DNA of 64,000 bases from Streptomyces sp. DSM 15324 (GTDB lineage: Bacteria > Actinomycetota > Actinomycetes > Streptomycetales > Streptomycetaceae), in NCBI RefSeq assembly GCF_001514285.1, contig NZ_KQ949024.1, positions 524,700 to 588,699 on the forward strand, written 5' to 3'. Positions within the stretch are counted from its first letter, which is position 1. Each line of letters opens with the position of its first letter. Below, piece after piece: positions 1-8,685 of the stretch. The notes below the pieces were generated by a model. That model had not been told where the DNA came from and did not search any database. It was given only the letters and a program-made list of their open reading frames with translations. A program made the translations under genes and the position numbers.

Positions 1-251
1 TTCTCGGTGCCCGTGTAGTGCAGATCGGGGCTGACGCCGTCCCAGTCGGTGAAGCTGAACGCGACCATGTTGACGATCGGCGCGTAGGTGAAGGCGACCA
101 GCAGGGCGAGCGGCGCGGCGAGGAACAGCCAGGGGGTCAGCCGCCGCCGGAAGCGGGCCCGGCGGGGGGCCGGGGCCGGCACGGGGGCGTCCCCCCGTAC
201 CGGCCGCGCCCCGGGACGTCCCACCGCCGGCCTCTCGGTGGTGTCCGCCAT
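1..251 (-). CDS. Sugar ABC transporter permease, N-terminal part (gene runs off the left edge)
   Basis: Only the first 83 codons are in the window. The start ATG (249-251) shares one base with the TGA of the upstream solute-binding protein gene (TGATG), so the two are translationally coupled. After a basic, proline-rich leader there is a hydrophobic segment (about residues 40-65: WLFLAAPLALLVAFTYAPIV) followed by VNMVAFSFTDWDG, which is typical of the first membrane helix and loop of CUT1 (MalF/UgpA-type) permeases. It should pair with a second permease outside the window and import a sugar together with the neighbouring lipoprotein. The divergent beta-mannosidase suggests mannosides or manno-oligosaccharides, but that is inference. 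Confidence 0.85.
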   Translation of the reverse strand, partial: MADTTERPAVGRPGARPVRGDAPVPAPAPRRARFRRRLTPWLFLAAPLALLVAFTYAPIVNMVAFSFTDWDGVSPDLHYTGTE

Positions 252-1567
252 CAGGACCCCACGGTCTTCTGCGTGTCCGTCCACTTCTTGCCGAGGTCCG
301 CGAGGAAGTCGTCCAGGGTGCCCTTGCGGGCGCCGCGGGCGAGGTCGACGAGGTCCTGGCGGTAGTCGGGGGTGTTGATGCCGACCTCCGACTCCGTGTC
401 GATCAGCTTGACGTCGGCGCCCTTGCTGTCGTCGAGCTCGATGAGCTTCACCCCCGCGTCCTCGTACGGCTTCAGCACCTCGGGCAGGGCCGCGCCCTTC
501 CGCGGGGAGAGGGCGAGGTTGTCCCGGTCGTAGCCGGACGTGTCGGTGAACCAGTCGATCCAGGCGCGGGCGGCCTCCTTGTGCGGGGAGTGGACGTTGA
601 CGGCCTGGTGGTAGTCGGGGCTGACGACCGCGCAGAACTTCCCGCCCACCTGGGCCGGGAAGGGCATGAAGCCGATGTCGTCGGGGTCGGCGCCGGCCTT
701 GCGCGCCGCGTCCTGGAACTGGACGATCGCCCAGGTGCCGAGCCACTGCGTGGCGATCTCGCCCTTCGCCAACCGCGGCTTCGACGCCTCCCAGTTGGAG
801 GTGGTGGGGTCCTTCTCGGCGAGGCCCTCGTGGACGATGTCGTACAGGAGCGTGTCGCCGACGCGCAGATCGGCGCCCTTCGCCCAGGGGTCGCCCTCGG
901 CCAGCTCGGTGGTGGCCTGCGGATCGCAGTGGACCGAGCCGTTGACGAAGGTCCAGGAGGTGAGCGTCCAGCCCGCGGCGAAGTTGGTGTAGTAGGGGAC
1001 GGCGTCCGTCTTCGCCTTGATCGCCGCGAGGTCGGCGAGGAAGGCGGCGGGGGTGGTGGGCCAGTCGGTGACCCCGGCCTCCTTCCAGACCCTCTTGTTG
1101 TAGACGAAGCCGGGCATCACGCCGATGGGGCTCTGACCGTAGACCTTGCCGTCGACGGCGGTGAAGTCGGTGAAGCGGTACGTCCGGCTGCGCTCCCGCA
1201 CGGTGCCGAGGGAGGCGAAGAACTTCGGGTAGTCACTCTTCTTGATGACCCCGGGGATCATCAGGACGTCGCCGTAGTTCTCCGTGTTCATCCGGATCTT
1301 TACTTCGGCCTCGTAGTCGGTGAGGGCCTGGAACTCGACCTTCACCTTCGGATACGTCTTGTTGAACTCGGCCGCGTACTTCTTCATCGTGCCGTCCTGC
1401 ACGAGGTCGGTCCGCTGGGTGAGGACCGTGATGCTGCCGGTGACCTTCGACGGATCGGCGGCGGCCTCGGCGTCGGCGCCCTTCGAGGTGCCGCCGGTGG
1501 CGGTGCACGCGGGCAGGACGAGCAGCGCGGCTCCCACGGCGGCGGCCAGGACTGTACGGCGGTTCAT
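251..1567 (-). CDS. Extracellular sugar-binding lipoprotein of a CUT1 ABC transporter
   Basis: A 438-residue extracellular solute-binding protein. The N-terminus is a lipoprotein signal (MNRRTVLAAAVGAALL, then lipobox LPAC), so the mature protein should be lipid-anchored on the outer face of the membrane. The body (GSITVLTQRTD, tryptophan-rich pockets, WIDWFTDTSGYD near the C-terminus) fits family-1 sugar-binding proteins. ATG at 1567 is chosen over ATG at 1573 because GGAG lies 9 nt before it but only 3 nt before the other. It is first in an operon with the permease at the left edge and divergent from the beta-mannosidase, with a LacI-type operator between. Substrate is not shown by the sequence. 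Confidence 0.88.
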   Translation of the reverse strand: MNRRTVLAAAVGAALLVLPACTATGGTSKGADAEAAADPSKVTGSITVLTQRTDLVQDGTMKKYAAEFNKTYPKVKVEFQALTDYEAEVKIRMNTENYGDVLMIPGVIKKSDYPKFFASLGTVRERSRTYRFTDFTAVDGKVYGQSPIGVMPGFVYNKRVWKEAGVTDWPTTPAAFLADLAAIKAKTDAVPYYTNFAAGWTLTSWTFVNGSVHCDPQATTELAEGDPWAKGADLRVGDTLLYDIVHEGLAEKDPTTSNWEASKPRLAKGEIATQWLGTWAIVQFQDAARKAGADPDDIGFMPFPAQVGGKFCAVVSPDYHQAVNVHSPHKEAARAWIDWFTDTSGYDRDNLALSPRKGAALPEVLKPYEDAGVKLIELDDSKGADVKLIDTESEVGINTPDYRQDLVDLARGARKGTLDDFLADLGKKWTDTQKTVGS

Positions 1568-1646
1568 GTGCATCAGCTCCGTTCGAGGGGACGGACGAGC
1601 ACGTGCGGGTGGGGCGGAAGATGCGGGGTTGGCTGATTCGGCACTC

Positions 1647-1660
1647 TGACAGCGCTTTCC
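1647..1660. promoter_or_regulatory. Putative LacI-family operator, TGACAGCGCTTTCC
   Basis: A near-palindrome around the central AGCGCT, of the type bound by LacI-family sugar regulators. It lies in the divergent promoter region between the sugar-binding protein gene and the beta-mannosidase/LacI operon, so the LacI protein encoded at 4121-5149 is the obvious candidate ligand. The same 13 bases (TGACAGCGCTTTC) occur in reverse orientation at 41586-41598. Confidence 0.6.
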
Positions 1661-1739
1661 TCAACCGGTAAAGTCCCATTCCCGCCAAGGATGGAGATCT
1701 GGCACCCACCACTCGGCTTGACCGGTTCAGGGAGTGCGC

Positions 1740-4124
1740 ATGCTTCAGGCCTCACCGCTCGTCGACGGATGGATCCTGCGGCACGAAGGGGAGGCGCTGG
1801 CGGCCTCGGTGCCGGGGTGCGTGCACACCGATCTGCTGGCCGCCGGGGTGATCCCGGACCCCTACGTCGGCCGGGGCGAGCACGAGGTCGCCTGGGTGGG
1901 GCGGCGCGAGTGGACGTACGAGAGGGAGCTGCCGGACGTGCCGTCCGGGCAGGAGAGGACCGATCTGGTCTTCGACGGTCTGGACACGGCCGCCGAGATC
2001 CTGCTCGACGGGCGGCCGCTGGGGTCGGTGCGGAACATGCACCGCTCGTACCGGTTCGACGTGACCGGGGTGAGCGGGCGGCTGACGGTCCGGTTCGCGT
2101 CCGCGTACGCGGAGGCCGAGGCGGTGCGCGGACGGCTGGGCGAGCGGCCCGCCGCCTATACCGAGCCCTACCAGTACCTGCGCAAGATGGCCTGCTCGTT
2201 CGGCTGGGACTGGGGGCCGACCCTGGTGACGGCGGGGATCTGGCGGCCGGTGCGGCTGGAACGCTGGTCGACGGCGCGGATCGCCCGGGTGCGGCCCGTG
2301 GTCACCGTCGAACAGGGCGTCGGGGTGGTCGAGTTGCGGGTGGAGGTGGAGCGGACCCGGGTGGCGGCCGGGCTGACGGTCACCGCCCGGGTGGGCGGGA
2401 CACAGGCGCGGGCCCGGGTCGAGGGCACCGGCGCGGTCGTACGGCTGGAGGTGCCCGGGGCACGGCTGTGGTGGCCGCGCGGATACGGCGAGCAGCCGCT
2501 GTACGACGTCGAACTGACGTTGTGTCATGACGGTGCGGACCTGGACTCCTGGCGGCGGCGGATCGGTTTCCGCACCGTAGAGCTGGACCGGCGGCCCGAT
2601 GCGCACGGCACCGGCTTCACCCTGGTCGTCAACGGCGAGCGGCTGTTCGCGCGCGGGGTGAACTGGATCCCGGACGACTCCTTCCCCTCCCGGGTGACCC
2701 GGGAGCGCTACCGAAGGCGGCTGCGGCAGGCCGCGGGCGCCGGGGTGGACCTGGTGCGGGTGTGGGGCGGCGGGATCTACGAGAGCGAGGACTTCTACGA
2801 CGCCTGTGACGAGCTGGGCCTGCTGGTGTGGCAGGACTTCCCGTTCGCGTGCGCGGCCTACCCCGAGGAGCAGCCGCTGCGCGGCGAGGTGGAGGCGGAG
2901 GCCCGGGAGAACGTCGTACGGCTGATGCCGCATCCGTCGCTGGTGCTGTGGAACGGCAACAACGAGAACCTGTGGGGGTTCCGGGACTGGGGCTGGGAGG
3001 GACGGCTCGCCGGGGACTCCTGGGGGGAGGGGTACTACCTGGGCCTGCTGCCGCGTGTCGTGGCCGAGCTGGATCCCACCCGGCCGTACACCGCGGGCAG
3101 CCCCTGGTCGGGTTCCTGGGCGCGCCATCCGAACGACCCGGCGCACGGCACGCACCACTCCTGGGAGGTGTGGAACCGGCGGGACTACACCGAGTACCGC
3201 GCCGACGTGCCGCGCTTCGTCGCCGAGTTCGGCTGGCAGGCACCGCCCGCGTACGCCACGCTGCGGCGGGCGCTGCCGGGTGAGGAGCCGGCCGCCGACT
3301 CTCCCGGGATGCTGCACCGGCAGAAGGCGGACGACGGCAACGGCAAGCTGGCGCGCGGGCTGGCCCGGCATTTCGGCGTGCCGGAGGGGGACTTCGACCG
3401 CTGGCACTATCTGACGCAGGTCAACCAGGCGCGGGCGGTGGCCGCGGGGATCGAGCACTGGCGGTCGCACTGGCCGGTGTGCGCGGGCACGGTCGTCTGG
3501 CAGCTCAACGACTGCTGGCCGGTGACCTCCTGGGCGGCGATCGACGGAGACGGGCGGGAGAAGCCGCTCTACCACGAGCTGCGGCGGCTGTACGCGGACC
3601 GGCTGCTGACGTTGCAGCCGCGGGGCGAGGGGCTGGTGTGGGCGGCCGTGAACCAGTCGGCCGAGCCGTGGACCGGGGTGCTGCGGCTGCGGCGGATGTC
3701 CGTCGACGGGGAGGTCCTCCAGGTGGCCCGGGTGCGACTGGCGGCGGACGCGCGGGCGGTGGGGGCGGCGCGGGTGCCGGTGGAGCTGGAGCCGGCCGGG
3801 GCGAAGGAGTTCCTGGTGGCGGACGCGGCCACGGGCGCGGCGGAGCTGCGGGCGCTGTACTTTCCGGTCGTGGACCGTGAAATCCCCTATCCGCGGCCTG
3901 AGTTCGAGGTGAGCGTGGCACCGGGGAGCGTCACGGTGACGGCACGCACCCTCGTCCGCGACCTGCTGCTCCAGGCCGACCGGCTGGGGCCGGACGTACG
4001 GGCCGACCGGGGGCTGGTGACGCTCCTTCCCGGGGAACGGGTGACGATCGGCGTGACGGGCTGGGAGACTCCCGGTGCCGACGCGGCCCGTGCCGCCCTG
4101 TACTGCCTGGAGCCCGCTCGATGA
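1740..4124 (+). CDS. Beta-mannosidase, glycoside hydrolase family 2
   Basis: A 794-residue GH2 enzyme expected to release mannose from the non-reducing end of beta-1,4-manno-oligosaccharides. It has an N-terminal sugar-binding domain (PGCVHTDLLAAGVIPDPYVG, QYLRKMACSFGWDWGPTL, typical of beta-mannosidases), an immunoglobulin-like middle and a TIM barrel. The acid/base glutamate lies in WNGNNE (near residue 408) and the nucleophile in VAEFGWQ (near residue 496). No signal peptide is visible, so it should act on imported oligosaccharides. ATG at 1740 has GGAG five bases upstream; GTG at 1734 is the alternative. The stop overlaps the start of the LacI gene by ATGA, so enzyme and regulator are co-expressed. 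Confidence 0.93.
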   Translation: MLQASPLVDGWILRHEGEALAASVPGCVHTDLLAAGVIPDPYVGRGEHEVAWVGRREWTYERELPDVPSGQERTDLVFDGLDTAAEILLDGRPLGSVRNMHRSYRFDVTGVSGRLTVRFASAYAEAEAVRGRLGERPAAYTEPYQYLRKMACSFGWDWGPTLVTAGIWRPVRLERWSTARIARVRPVVTVEQGVGVVELRVEVERTRVAAGLTVTARVGGTQARARVEGTGAVVRLEVPGARLWWPRGYGEQPLYDVELTLCHDGADLDSWRRRIGFRTVELDRRPDAHGTGFTLVVNGERLFARGVNWIPDDSFPSRVTRERYRRRLRQAAGAGVDLVRVWGGGIYESEDFYDACDELGLLVWQDFPFACAAYPEEQPLRGEVEAEARENVVRLMPHPSLVLWNGNNENLWGFRDWGWEGRLAGDSWGEGYYLGLLPRVVAELDPTRPYTAGSPWSGSWARHPNDPAHGTHHSWEVWNRRDYTEYRADVPRFVAEFGWQAPPAYATLRRALPGEEPAADSPGMLHRQKADDGNGKLARGLARHFGVPEGDFDRWHYLTQVNQARAVAAGIEHWRSHWPVCAGTVVWQLNDCWPVTSWAAIDGDGREKPLYHELRRLYADRLLTLQPRGEGLVWAAVNQSAEPWTGVLRLRRMSVDGEVLQVARVRLAADARAVGAARVPVELEPAGAKEFLVADAATGAAELRALYFPVVDREIPYPRPEFEVSVAPGSVTVTARTLVRDLLLQADRLGPDVRADRGLVTLLPGERVTIGVTGWETPGADAARAALYCLEPAR

Positions 4125-5149
4125 CGACCTCCCGCGTCACCATCAGGGACGTCGCCGCGCGCGCCGGGGTGTCCAAGGGGGCGGTGTCGCTGGCGTTCAA
4201 CCGCAAGCCGGGGCTGTCGGAGGCGACCCGGGAGCGGATCTTCACGGCGGCGCGGGAGCTGGGGTGGGAGCCGAACCTGGCCGCGCGGTCGCTGTCGAGC
4301 TCGCGGGTGGACGTGGTGGGGCTGGCGATCTGCCGGCCGGCCCGGATGCTGGGTCTGGAGCCGTTCTACATGGAGTTCGTCTCCGGGGTGGAGAGCGTGC
4401 TGACCGAGCACGCCTGCTCGCTGCTGCTGCGGCTGGTCCGCAGTGGGGAGGAGGAGGCCTCGCTCCTGGAGTCGTGGTGGCGGGGGCGGCAGATCGGCGG
4501 GGCGATCCTGGTGGACTTCCGGGCCGGCGATCCGCGGGTCGCGGCGGCCGAGCGGCTCGGGATGCCGGTGGTGGCGGTCGGGCACCCCTCGCTGACGGGG
4601 TCCCTGACCTCGGTGTGGACGGACGACGCGACGGCGGTGACGGAGGCGGTGCGCTACCTCGCCGCGCTCGGCCACCGCCGTATCGCCCGGGTCGGGGGTG
4701 CCGCGGCGCTCGGGCACACGATGATGCGCACGGCGGCCTTCGACGCGGCGGCGCGTGATCTGGGGCTGGCCGGGGCCCGGCAGGTGGCCACGGACTTCTC
4801 CGGGGAGGCGGGGGCGCGGGCCACCCGCTCGATGCTGGCCGCCGCCCCGCCGGACCGGCCGACGGCCATCGTGTACGACAACGACATCATGGCGGTGGCC
4901 GGGCTGGCGGTGGCGGCCGAGATGGGGCTGAGCGTGCCGCGGGACGTCTCCCTGCTGGCCTGGGACGACTCCCAGCTGTGCCGGCTGACCCATCCGACGC
5001 TCTCCGCGATGAGCCACGACGTGCACGGGTTCGGCGCGGAGGCGGCCCGCACGCTGTTCGGGGCGATCACCGGACGGGGGCCGGGATCGCACCCGGTGCC
5101 CACTCCGACGCTGACGCCACGAGGGTCGACCGCTCCCCCGAAGGTGTGA
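4121..5149 (+). CDS. LacI-family transcriptional regulator
   Basis: A 342-residue LacI/GalR repressor. The N-terminal helix-turn-helix and hinge are clear (VTIRDVAARAGVSKGAVSLA, then a conserved hinge helix near residues 50-60 with AARSLSSSR), followed by a periplasmic-binding-protein-like sugar sensor (YDNDIMAVAGLAVAAEMG, VSLLAWDDSQLCRLTHPTLS). It overlaps the beta-mannosidase stop by four bases. By position it should repress the divergent mannosidase and ABC transporter genes through the operator at 1647-1660. An identical half of that operator in the xylan-side promoter at 41586 suggests a second target. The inducer is unknown; a manno-oligosaccharide is a guess from context. Confidence 0.93.
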   Translation: MTTSRVTIRDVAARAGVSKGAVSLAFNRKPGLSEATRERIFTAARELGWEPNLAARSLSSSRVDVVGLAICRPARMLGLEPFYMEFVSGVESVLTEHACSLLLRLVRSGEEEASLLESWWRGRQIGGAILVDFRAGDPRVAAAERLGMPVVAVGHPSLTGSLTSVWTDDATAVTEAVRYLAALGHRRIARVGGAAALGHTMMRTAAFDAAARDLGLAGARQVATDFSGEAGARATRSMLAAAPPDRPTAIVYDNDIMAVAGLAVAAEMGLSVPRDVSLLAWDDSQLCRLTHPTLSAMSHDVHGFGAEAARTLFGAITGRGPGSHPVPTPTLTPRGSTAPPKV

Positions 5150-5180
5150 CCTTCACCGCTTGGGCCTCCGGGACTGGGCA

Positions 5181-5222
5181 GCTACGTTACCGACAAGTAG
5201 CATGGGCTCTGAGCGCGCGCTC
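5181..5222 (+). promoter_or_regulatory. Promoter/operator region of the fatty-acid oxidation operon
   Basis: Upstream of the thiolase gene are an inverted repeat GCTAC/GTAGC (5181-5185 and 5197-5201, flanking TTACCGACAA) and a perfect 12-bp palindrome GAGCGCGCGCTC (5211-5222). Position suggests control by a fatty-acid-responsive repressor of the TetR or GntR type, but the protein cannot be named from the sequence. A TAGCAT hexamer at 5198-5203 could be a -10 element. Confidence 0.4.
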
Positions 5223-5273
5223 AGCGCATGCGTGCCGCAGCAGTGCCATCCCGCACCCTGGAGGAGAGCCATC

Positions 5274-6491
5274 GTGCCTCGTACCGTCAGGGACGTCGTC
5301 TTCGTCGACGGCGTCCGTACCCCGTTCGGCAAGGCGGGCCCGAAGGGCATCTACCACGAGACCCGCGCCGACGACCTCGTCGTGAAGGCGATCCGGGAGC
5401 TGCTGCGCCGCAACCCCGGTCTCGACCCCCAGAAGATCGACGAGGTCGCCATCGCCGCGACCACGCAGATCGGCGACCAGGGCCTGACCATCGGCCGGAC
5501 CGCCGGCATCCTGGCCGGTCTGCCCCAGTCGGTCCCCGGCTACTCCATCGACCGGATGTGCGCCGGCGCGCTGACGGCCGTCACCACGGTCGCGGGCTCG
5601 GTCGCCTTCGGCGCGTACGACATCGCGATCGCCGGCGGTGTCGAGCACATGGGCCGCCACCCCATGGGCGAGGGCGTGGACCCGAACCCGCGGTTCGTCT
5701 CCGAGAAGCTGGTCGACGAGTCCGCCCTGTTCATGGGCATGACCGCGGAGAACCTGCACGACCGCTACCCGCACATCACCAAGCTGCGCGCGGACGAGTA
5801 CGCGGTCCGCTCCCAGGAGAAGGCCGCCAAGGCCTACGCCAACGGCAAGATCCAGGCCGACCTGGTGCCGATCTCGGTGCGCCGCACCAATCCGGACGCC
5901 GGCGAGACGGGCTGGGGCCTGGTCACCGCCGACGAGCCGATGCGTCCGGGCACCACCCTGGAGAACCTCTCCGGCCTCAAGACCCCGTTCCGCGTCCACG
6001 GCCGGGTCACCGCCGGCAACGCGGCCGGTCTCAACGACGGCGCGACCGCCTCGCTGATCGCCTCCGAGGACTTCGCCCGCGAGAACGGCCTGCCGGTCAA
6101 GATGCGCCTCGTGGCGTACTCCTTCGCGGGCGTCGAGCCGGAGGTCATGGGCTACGGCCCGATCCCGGCCACCGAGAAGGCGCTCGCGCAGGCGGGTCTG
6201 TCCATCTCCGACATCGGTCTGTTCGAGATCAACGAGGCCTTCGCCGTGCAGGTGCTGGCCTTCCTCGACCACTACGGCATCGCCGACGACGACGAGCGCG
6301 TCAACCAGTACGGCGGCGCCATCGCCTTCGGCCACCCGCTGGCCTCCTCCGGCGTCCGCCTGATGACGCAGCTGGCCCGCCAGTTCGAGGAGCAGCCGCA
6401 CGTCCGCTACGGCCTGACCACCATGTGCGTCGGCTTCGGCATGGGCGCGACGGTCATCTGGGAGAACCCGCACTTCGAGGGGGACAAGTGA
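5274..6491 (+). CDS. fadA: Acetyl-CoA acetyltransferase / 3-ketoacyl-CoA thiolase
   Basis: A 405-residue thiolase for the last step of beta-oxidation (3-ketoacyl-CoA plus CoA to acetyl-CoA plus a shortened acyl-CoA). The nucleophilic cysteine is in DRMCAGALTAV (about residue 90), followed by NEAFAVQ, the GGAIAFGHPLASSG histidine motif and the second catalytic cysteine in CVGFGMGA. GTG at 5274 is chosen because GAGGAGAG precedes it at normal spacing and the protein then begins at the usual thiolase start (RDVVFVDGVRTPFGK). Its stop overlaps the next start by GTGA, so it is co-translated with the FadB-type protein and the two probably form a trifunctional complex. Confidence 0.93.
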   Translation: MPRTVRDVVFVDGVRTPFGKAGPKGIYHETRADDLVVKAIRELLRRNPGLDPQKIDEVAIAATTQIGDQGLTIGRTAGILAGLPQSVPGYSIDRMCAGALTAVTTVAGSVAFGAYDIAIAGGVEHMGRHPMGEGVDPNPRFVSEKLVDESALFMGMTAENLHDRYPHITKLRADEYAVRSQEKAAKAYANGKIQADLVPISVRRTNPDAGETGWGLVTADEPMRPGTTLENLSGLKTPFRVHGRVTAGNAAGLNDGATASLIASEDFARENGLPVKMRLVAYSFAGVEPEVMGYGPIPATEKALAQAGLSISDIGLFEINEAFAVQVLAFLDHYGIADDDERVNQYGGAIAFGHPLASSGVRLMTQLARQFEEQPHVRYGLTTMCVGFGMGATVIWENPHFEGDK

Positions 6492-8617
6492 GCACCACCG
6501 CTGAGCTGCTGAAGGGTGCGGCCGAGCTGTTCCCGGACGAGGTCGTCACGAGCGCGCACGTACGCCACCTCGACCTGCCGTCGGGCGCCGGGCGCTTCGC
6601 CCTGATCACCCTCGACAACGGCTTCGACCACACCAAGCCGACCACCTTCGGCCCCGCCTCGCTCGCGAACCTGGGCCTCGCCATCGACCAGGTGGAGAAG
6701 GAGGCCGCGGCCGGCGAGATCGTCGGCGTGGGCATCACCGGCAAGCCGTTCGTCTTCGCCGTCGGCGCGGACCTCAAGGGCGTCGAGCTCCTCAAGGACT
6801 ACGACCACGCGCTCGCCATCGGCAAGGGCGGCCACGAGGTCTTCAAGCGCCTCGCGGGCCTCGCGGTCCCGACCTTCACCTACTACAACGGCGCGGCGAT
6901 GGGCGGCGGTGTCGAGGTCGGGCTGCACTGCACCTACCGCACCGTGTCCAAGGCGCTGCCGGCGTTCTCCCTGCCCGAGGTCTTCCTCGGTCTGGTCCCC
7001 GGCTGGGGCGGCTGCACGCTGCTGCCGAACCTGATCGGCGCCGACAAGGCCGTCTCGGTGATCGTCGAGAACAGCCTGAACCAGAACAAGCAGCTCAAGG
7101 GGCAGCAGGTCTTCGAGCTCGGGATCGCCGACGCGCTCTTCGAGGGCGCGGACTTCCTGGAGCAGTCGCTGATCTGGACCGCGAGCGTCCTCAAGGGCGA
7201 CGTCACGGTGGAGCGCCCGGTCGTCGACCGCGGCGAGGCCTGGGACCAGGCCGTCGCGCGCGGCCGGTTCGTCGCCGACTCCAAGGTGCACGGCGCGGCC
7301 CCGGCCGCCTACCGCGCCCTCGACATCATCGCCGCCGCCAAGAACGGCGACCTGGAGCAGGGCTACGCCGCCGAGGACACCGCGCTCGCCGACCTGATCA
7401 TGGGCGGTGAACTGCGCGCCGGCATCTACGCGTTCAACCTGGTGCAGAAGCGCGCCAAGCGTCCCGCGGGCGCCCCGGACAAGAGCCTGGCCCGCCCGGT
7501 CACCAAGGTCGGCGTGGTGGGCGCGGGCCTGATGGCCAGCCAGCTCGCGCTGCTCTTCCTGCGCCGCCTGGAGGTGCCCGTCGTCCTGACGGACATCGAC
7601 CAGGAGCGCGTCGACAAGGGTGTGGGCTACGTCCACGCCGAGATCGAGAAGCTGCTCGGCAAGGGCCGGATCAACCAGGACAAGGCCAACCGCCTCAAGG
7701 CCCTCGTCACCGGTGTCCTGGACAAGGCCGAGGGCTTCGCGGACGCGGACTTCGTCATCGAGGCCGTGTTCGAGGAGATCGGTGTCAAGCAGCAGGTGTT
7801 CGCGGAGGTCGAGGCGGTCGCCCCGGCGCACGCGATCCTCGCCACCAACACCTCCTCCCTCTCCGTGTCGGAGATGGCGTCGAAGCTGAAGCACCCCGAG
7901 CGGGTCGTGGGCTTCCACTTCTTCAACCCGGTCGCGGTCCTGCCGCTGCTGGAGATCGTCCGCGGCGAGCAGACCGACGACGCCTCCCTGGCCACGGCGT
8001 TCGCCGTCGCCAAGAAGCTGAAGAAGACGGCGGTGCTGACGAAGGACGCCCCGGCGTTCGTCGTGAACCGCATCCTGACCCGCTTCATGGGCGAGGTGCA
8101 GAACGTCATCGACGAGGGCACCCCGATCGAGGTCGCGGAGAAGGGCGTGGAGCCGCTCGGTCTGCCGATGTCCCCGCTGGTCCTCCTCGAACTGGTCGGC
8201 CCGGCGATCGGCCTGCACGTCTCGGAGACGCTCCACCGGGCGTTCCCGGACCGCTTCACGGTCTCCTCGAACCTCAAGGCGGTCGTCGAGGCCGGCAAGC
8301 GCGGCTTCTACGTCTACGACAGCGGCAAGCCGGAGCTGGACCCCGAGGTCGCCGCGCTGCTCGTGCAGGGCGACACCGTCCTCACCGAGGAGCAGGTGCG
8401 GGCGCGCGTCCTGGACGCGGTGGCGCAGGAGATCGGGCTCATGCTCGACGAGGGTGTCGTCGCCGAGGCGCAGGACATCGACCTCTGCCTGATCACGGGC
8501 GCCGGCTGGCCCTTCCACCTGGGCGGCATCACGCCGTACCTGGACCGCGAGGGTGTCTCCGAGCGGGTGAACGGGAAGCGGTTCCTGGCTCCGGGTGTGG
8601 CGTCGGTTCCCGCGTAA
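6488..8617 (+). CDS. fadB: FadB-type 3-hydroxyacyl-CoA dehydrogenase / enoyl-CoA hydratase
   Basis: A 709-residue multifunctional beta-oxidation protein. Residues 1-300 are an enoyl-CoA hydratase/crotonase domain (oxyanion-hole segments VFAVGADLKG and GAAMGGGVEVG). About 340-510 is the NAD-binding dehydrogenase domain (Rossmann GVVGAGLMASQLA). About 515-700 is the C-terminal 3HCDH domain (KDAPAFVVNRILTRFMGEV). It hydrates trans-2-enoyl-CoA and oxidises the 3-hydroxyacyl-CoA for the adjacent thiolase. It starts at a GTG overlapping the thiolase TGA by four bases, and a strong hairpin follows its stop. Confidence 0.95.
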   Translation: MSTTAELLKGAAELFPDEVVTSAHVRHLDLPSGAGRFALITLDNGFDHTKPTTFGPASLANLGLAIDQVEKEAAAGEIVGVGITGKPFVFAVGADLKGVELLKDYDHALAIGKGGHEVFKRLAGLAVPTFTYYNGAAMGGGVEVGLHCTYRTVSKALPAFSLPEVFLGLVPGWGGCTLLPNLIGADKAVSVIVENSLNQNKQLKGQQVFELGIADALFEGADFLEQSLIWTASVLKGDVTVERPVVDRGEAWDQAVARGRFVADSKVHGAAPAAYRALDIIAAAKNGDLEQGYAAEDTALADLIMGGELRAGIYAFNLVQKRAKRPAGAPDKSLARPVTKVGVVGAGLMASQLALLFLRRLEVPVVLTDIDQERVDKGVGYVHAEIEKLLGKGRINQDKANRLKALVTGVLDKAEGFADADFVIEAVFEEIGVKQQVFAEVEAVAPAHAILATNTSSLSVSEMASKLKHPERVVGFHFFNPVAVLPLLEIVRGEQTDDASLATAFAVAKKLKKTAVLTKDAPAFVVNRILTRFMGEVQNVIDEGTPIEVAEKGVEPLGLPMSPLVLLELVGPAIGLHVSETLHRAFPDRFTVSSNLKAVVEAGKRGFYVYDSGKPELDPEVAALLVQGDTVLTEEQVRARVLDAVAQEIGLMLDEGVVAEAQDIDLCLITGAGWPFHLGGITPYLDREGVSERVNGKRFLAPGVASVPA

Positions 8618-8634
8618 CCGCCGTACGGATGTGA

Positions 8635-8666
8635 AGAGGGCCCCCGCCGGACGGCGGGGGCCCTCT
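8635..8666 (+). terminator. Stem-loop terminator after fadB
   Basis: A GC-rich perfect hairpin: AGAGGGCCCCCGCC (8635-8648) pairs with GGCGGGGGCCCTCT (8653-8666) around a four-base loop. It lies 17 bases after the fadB stop and 19 bases before the end of the convergent deacetylase gene, so it probably works in both directions. Confidence 0.8.
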
Positions 8667-8685
8667 CCCGTGGGTGCTGCCCACG

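Noticed and set aside
5228..6487. In-frame upstream extension of the fadB reading frame through the thiolase gene
   Set aside because: The thiolase in the other frame has all catalytic motifs. The extension is arginine-rich noise and the GTGA overlap gives a natural fadB start.
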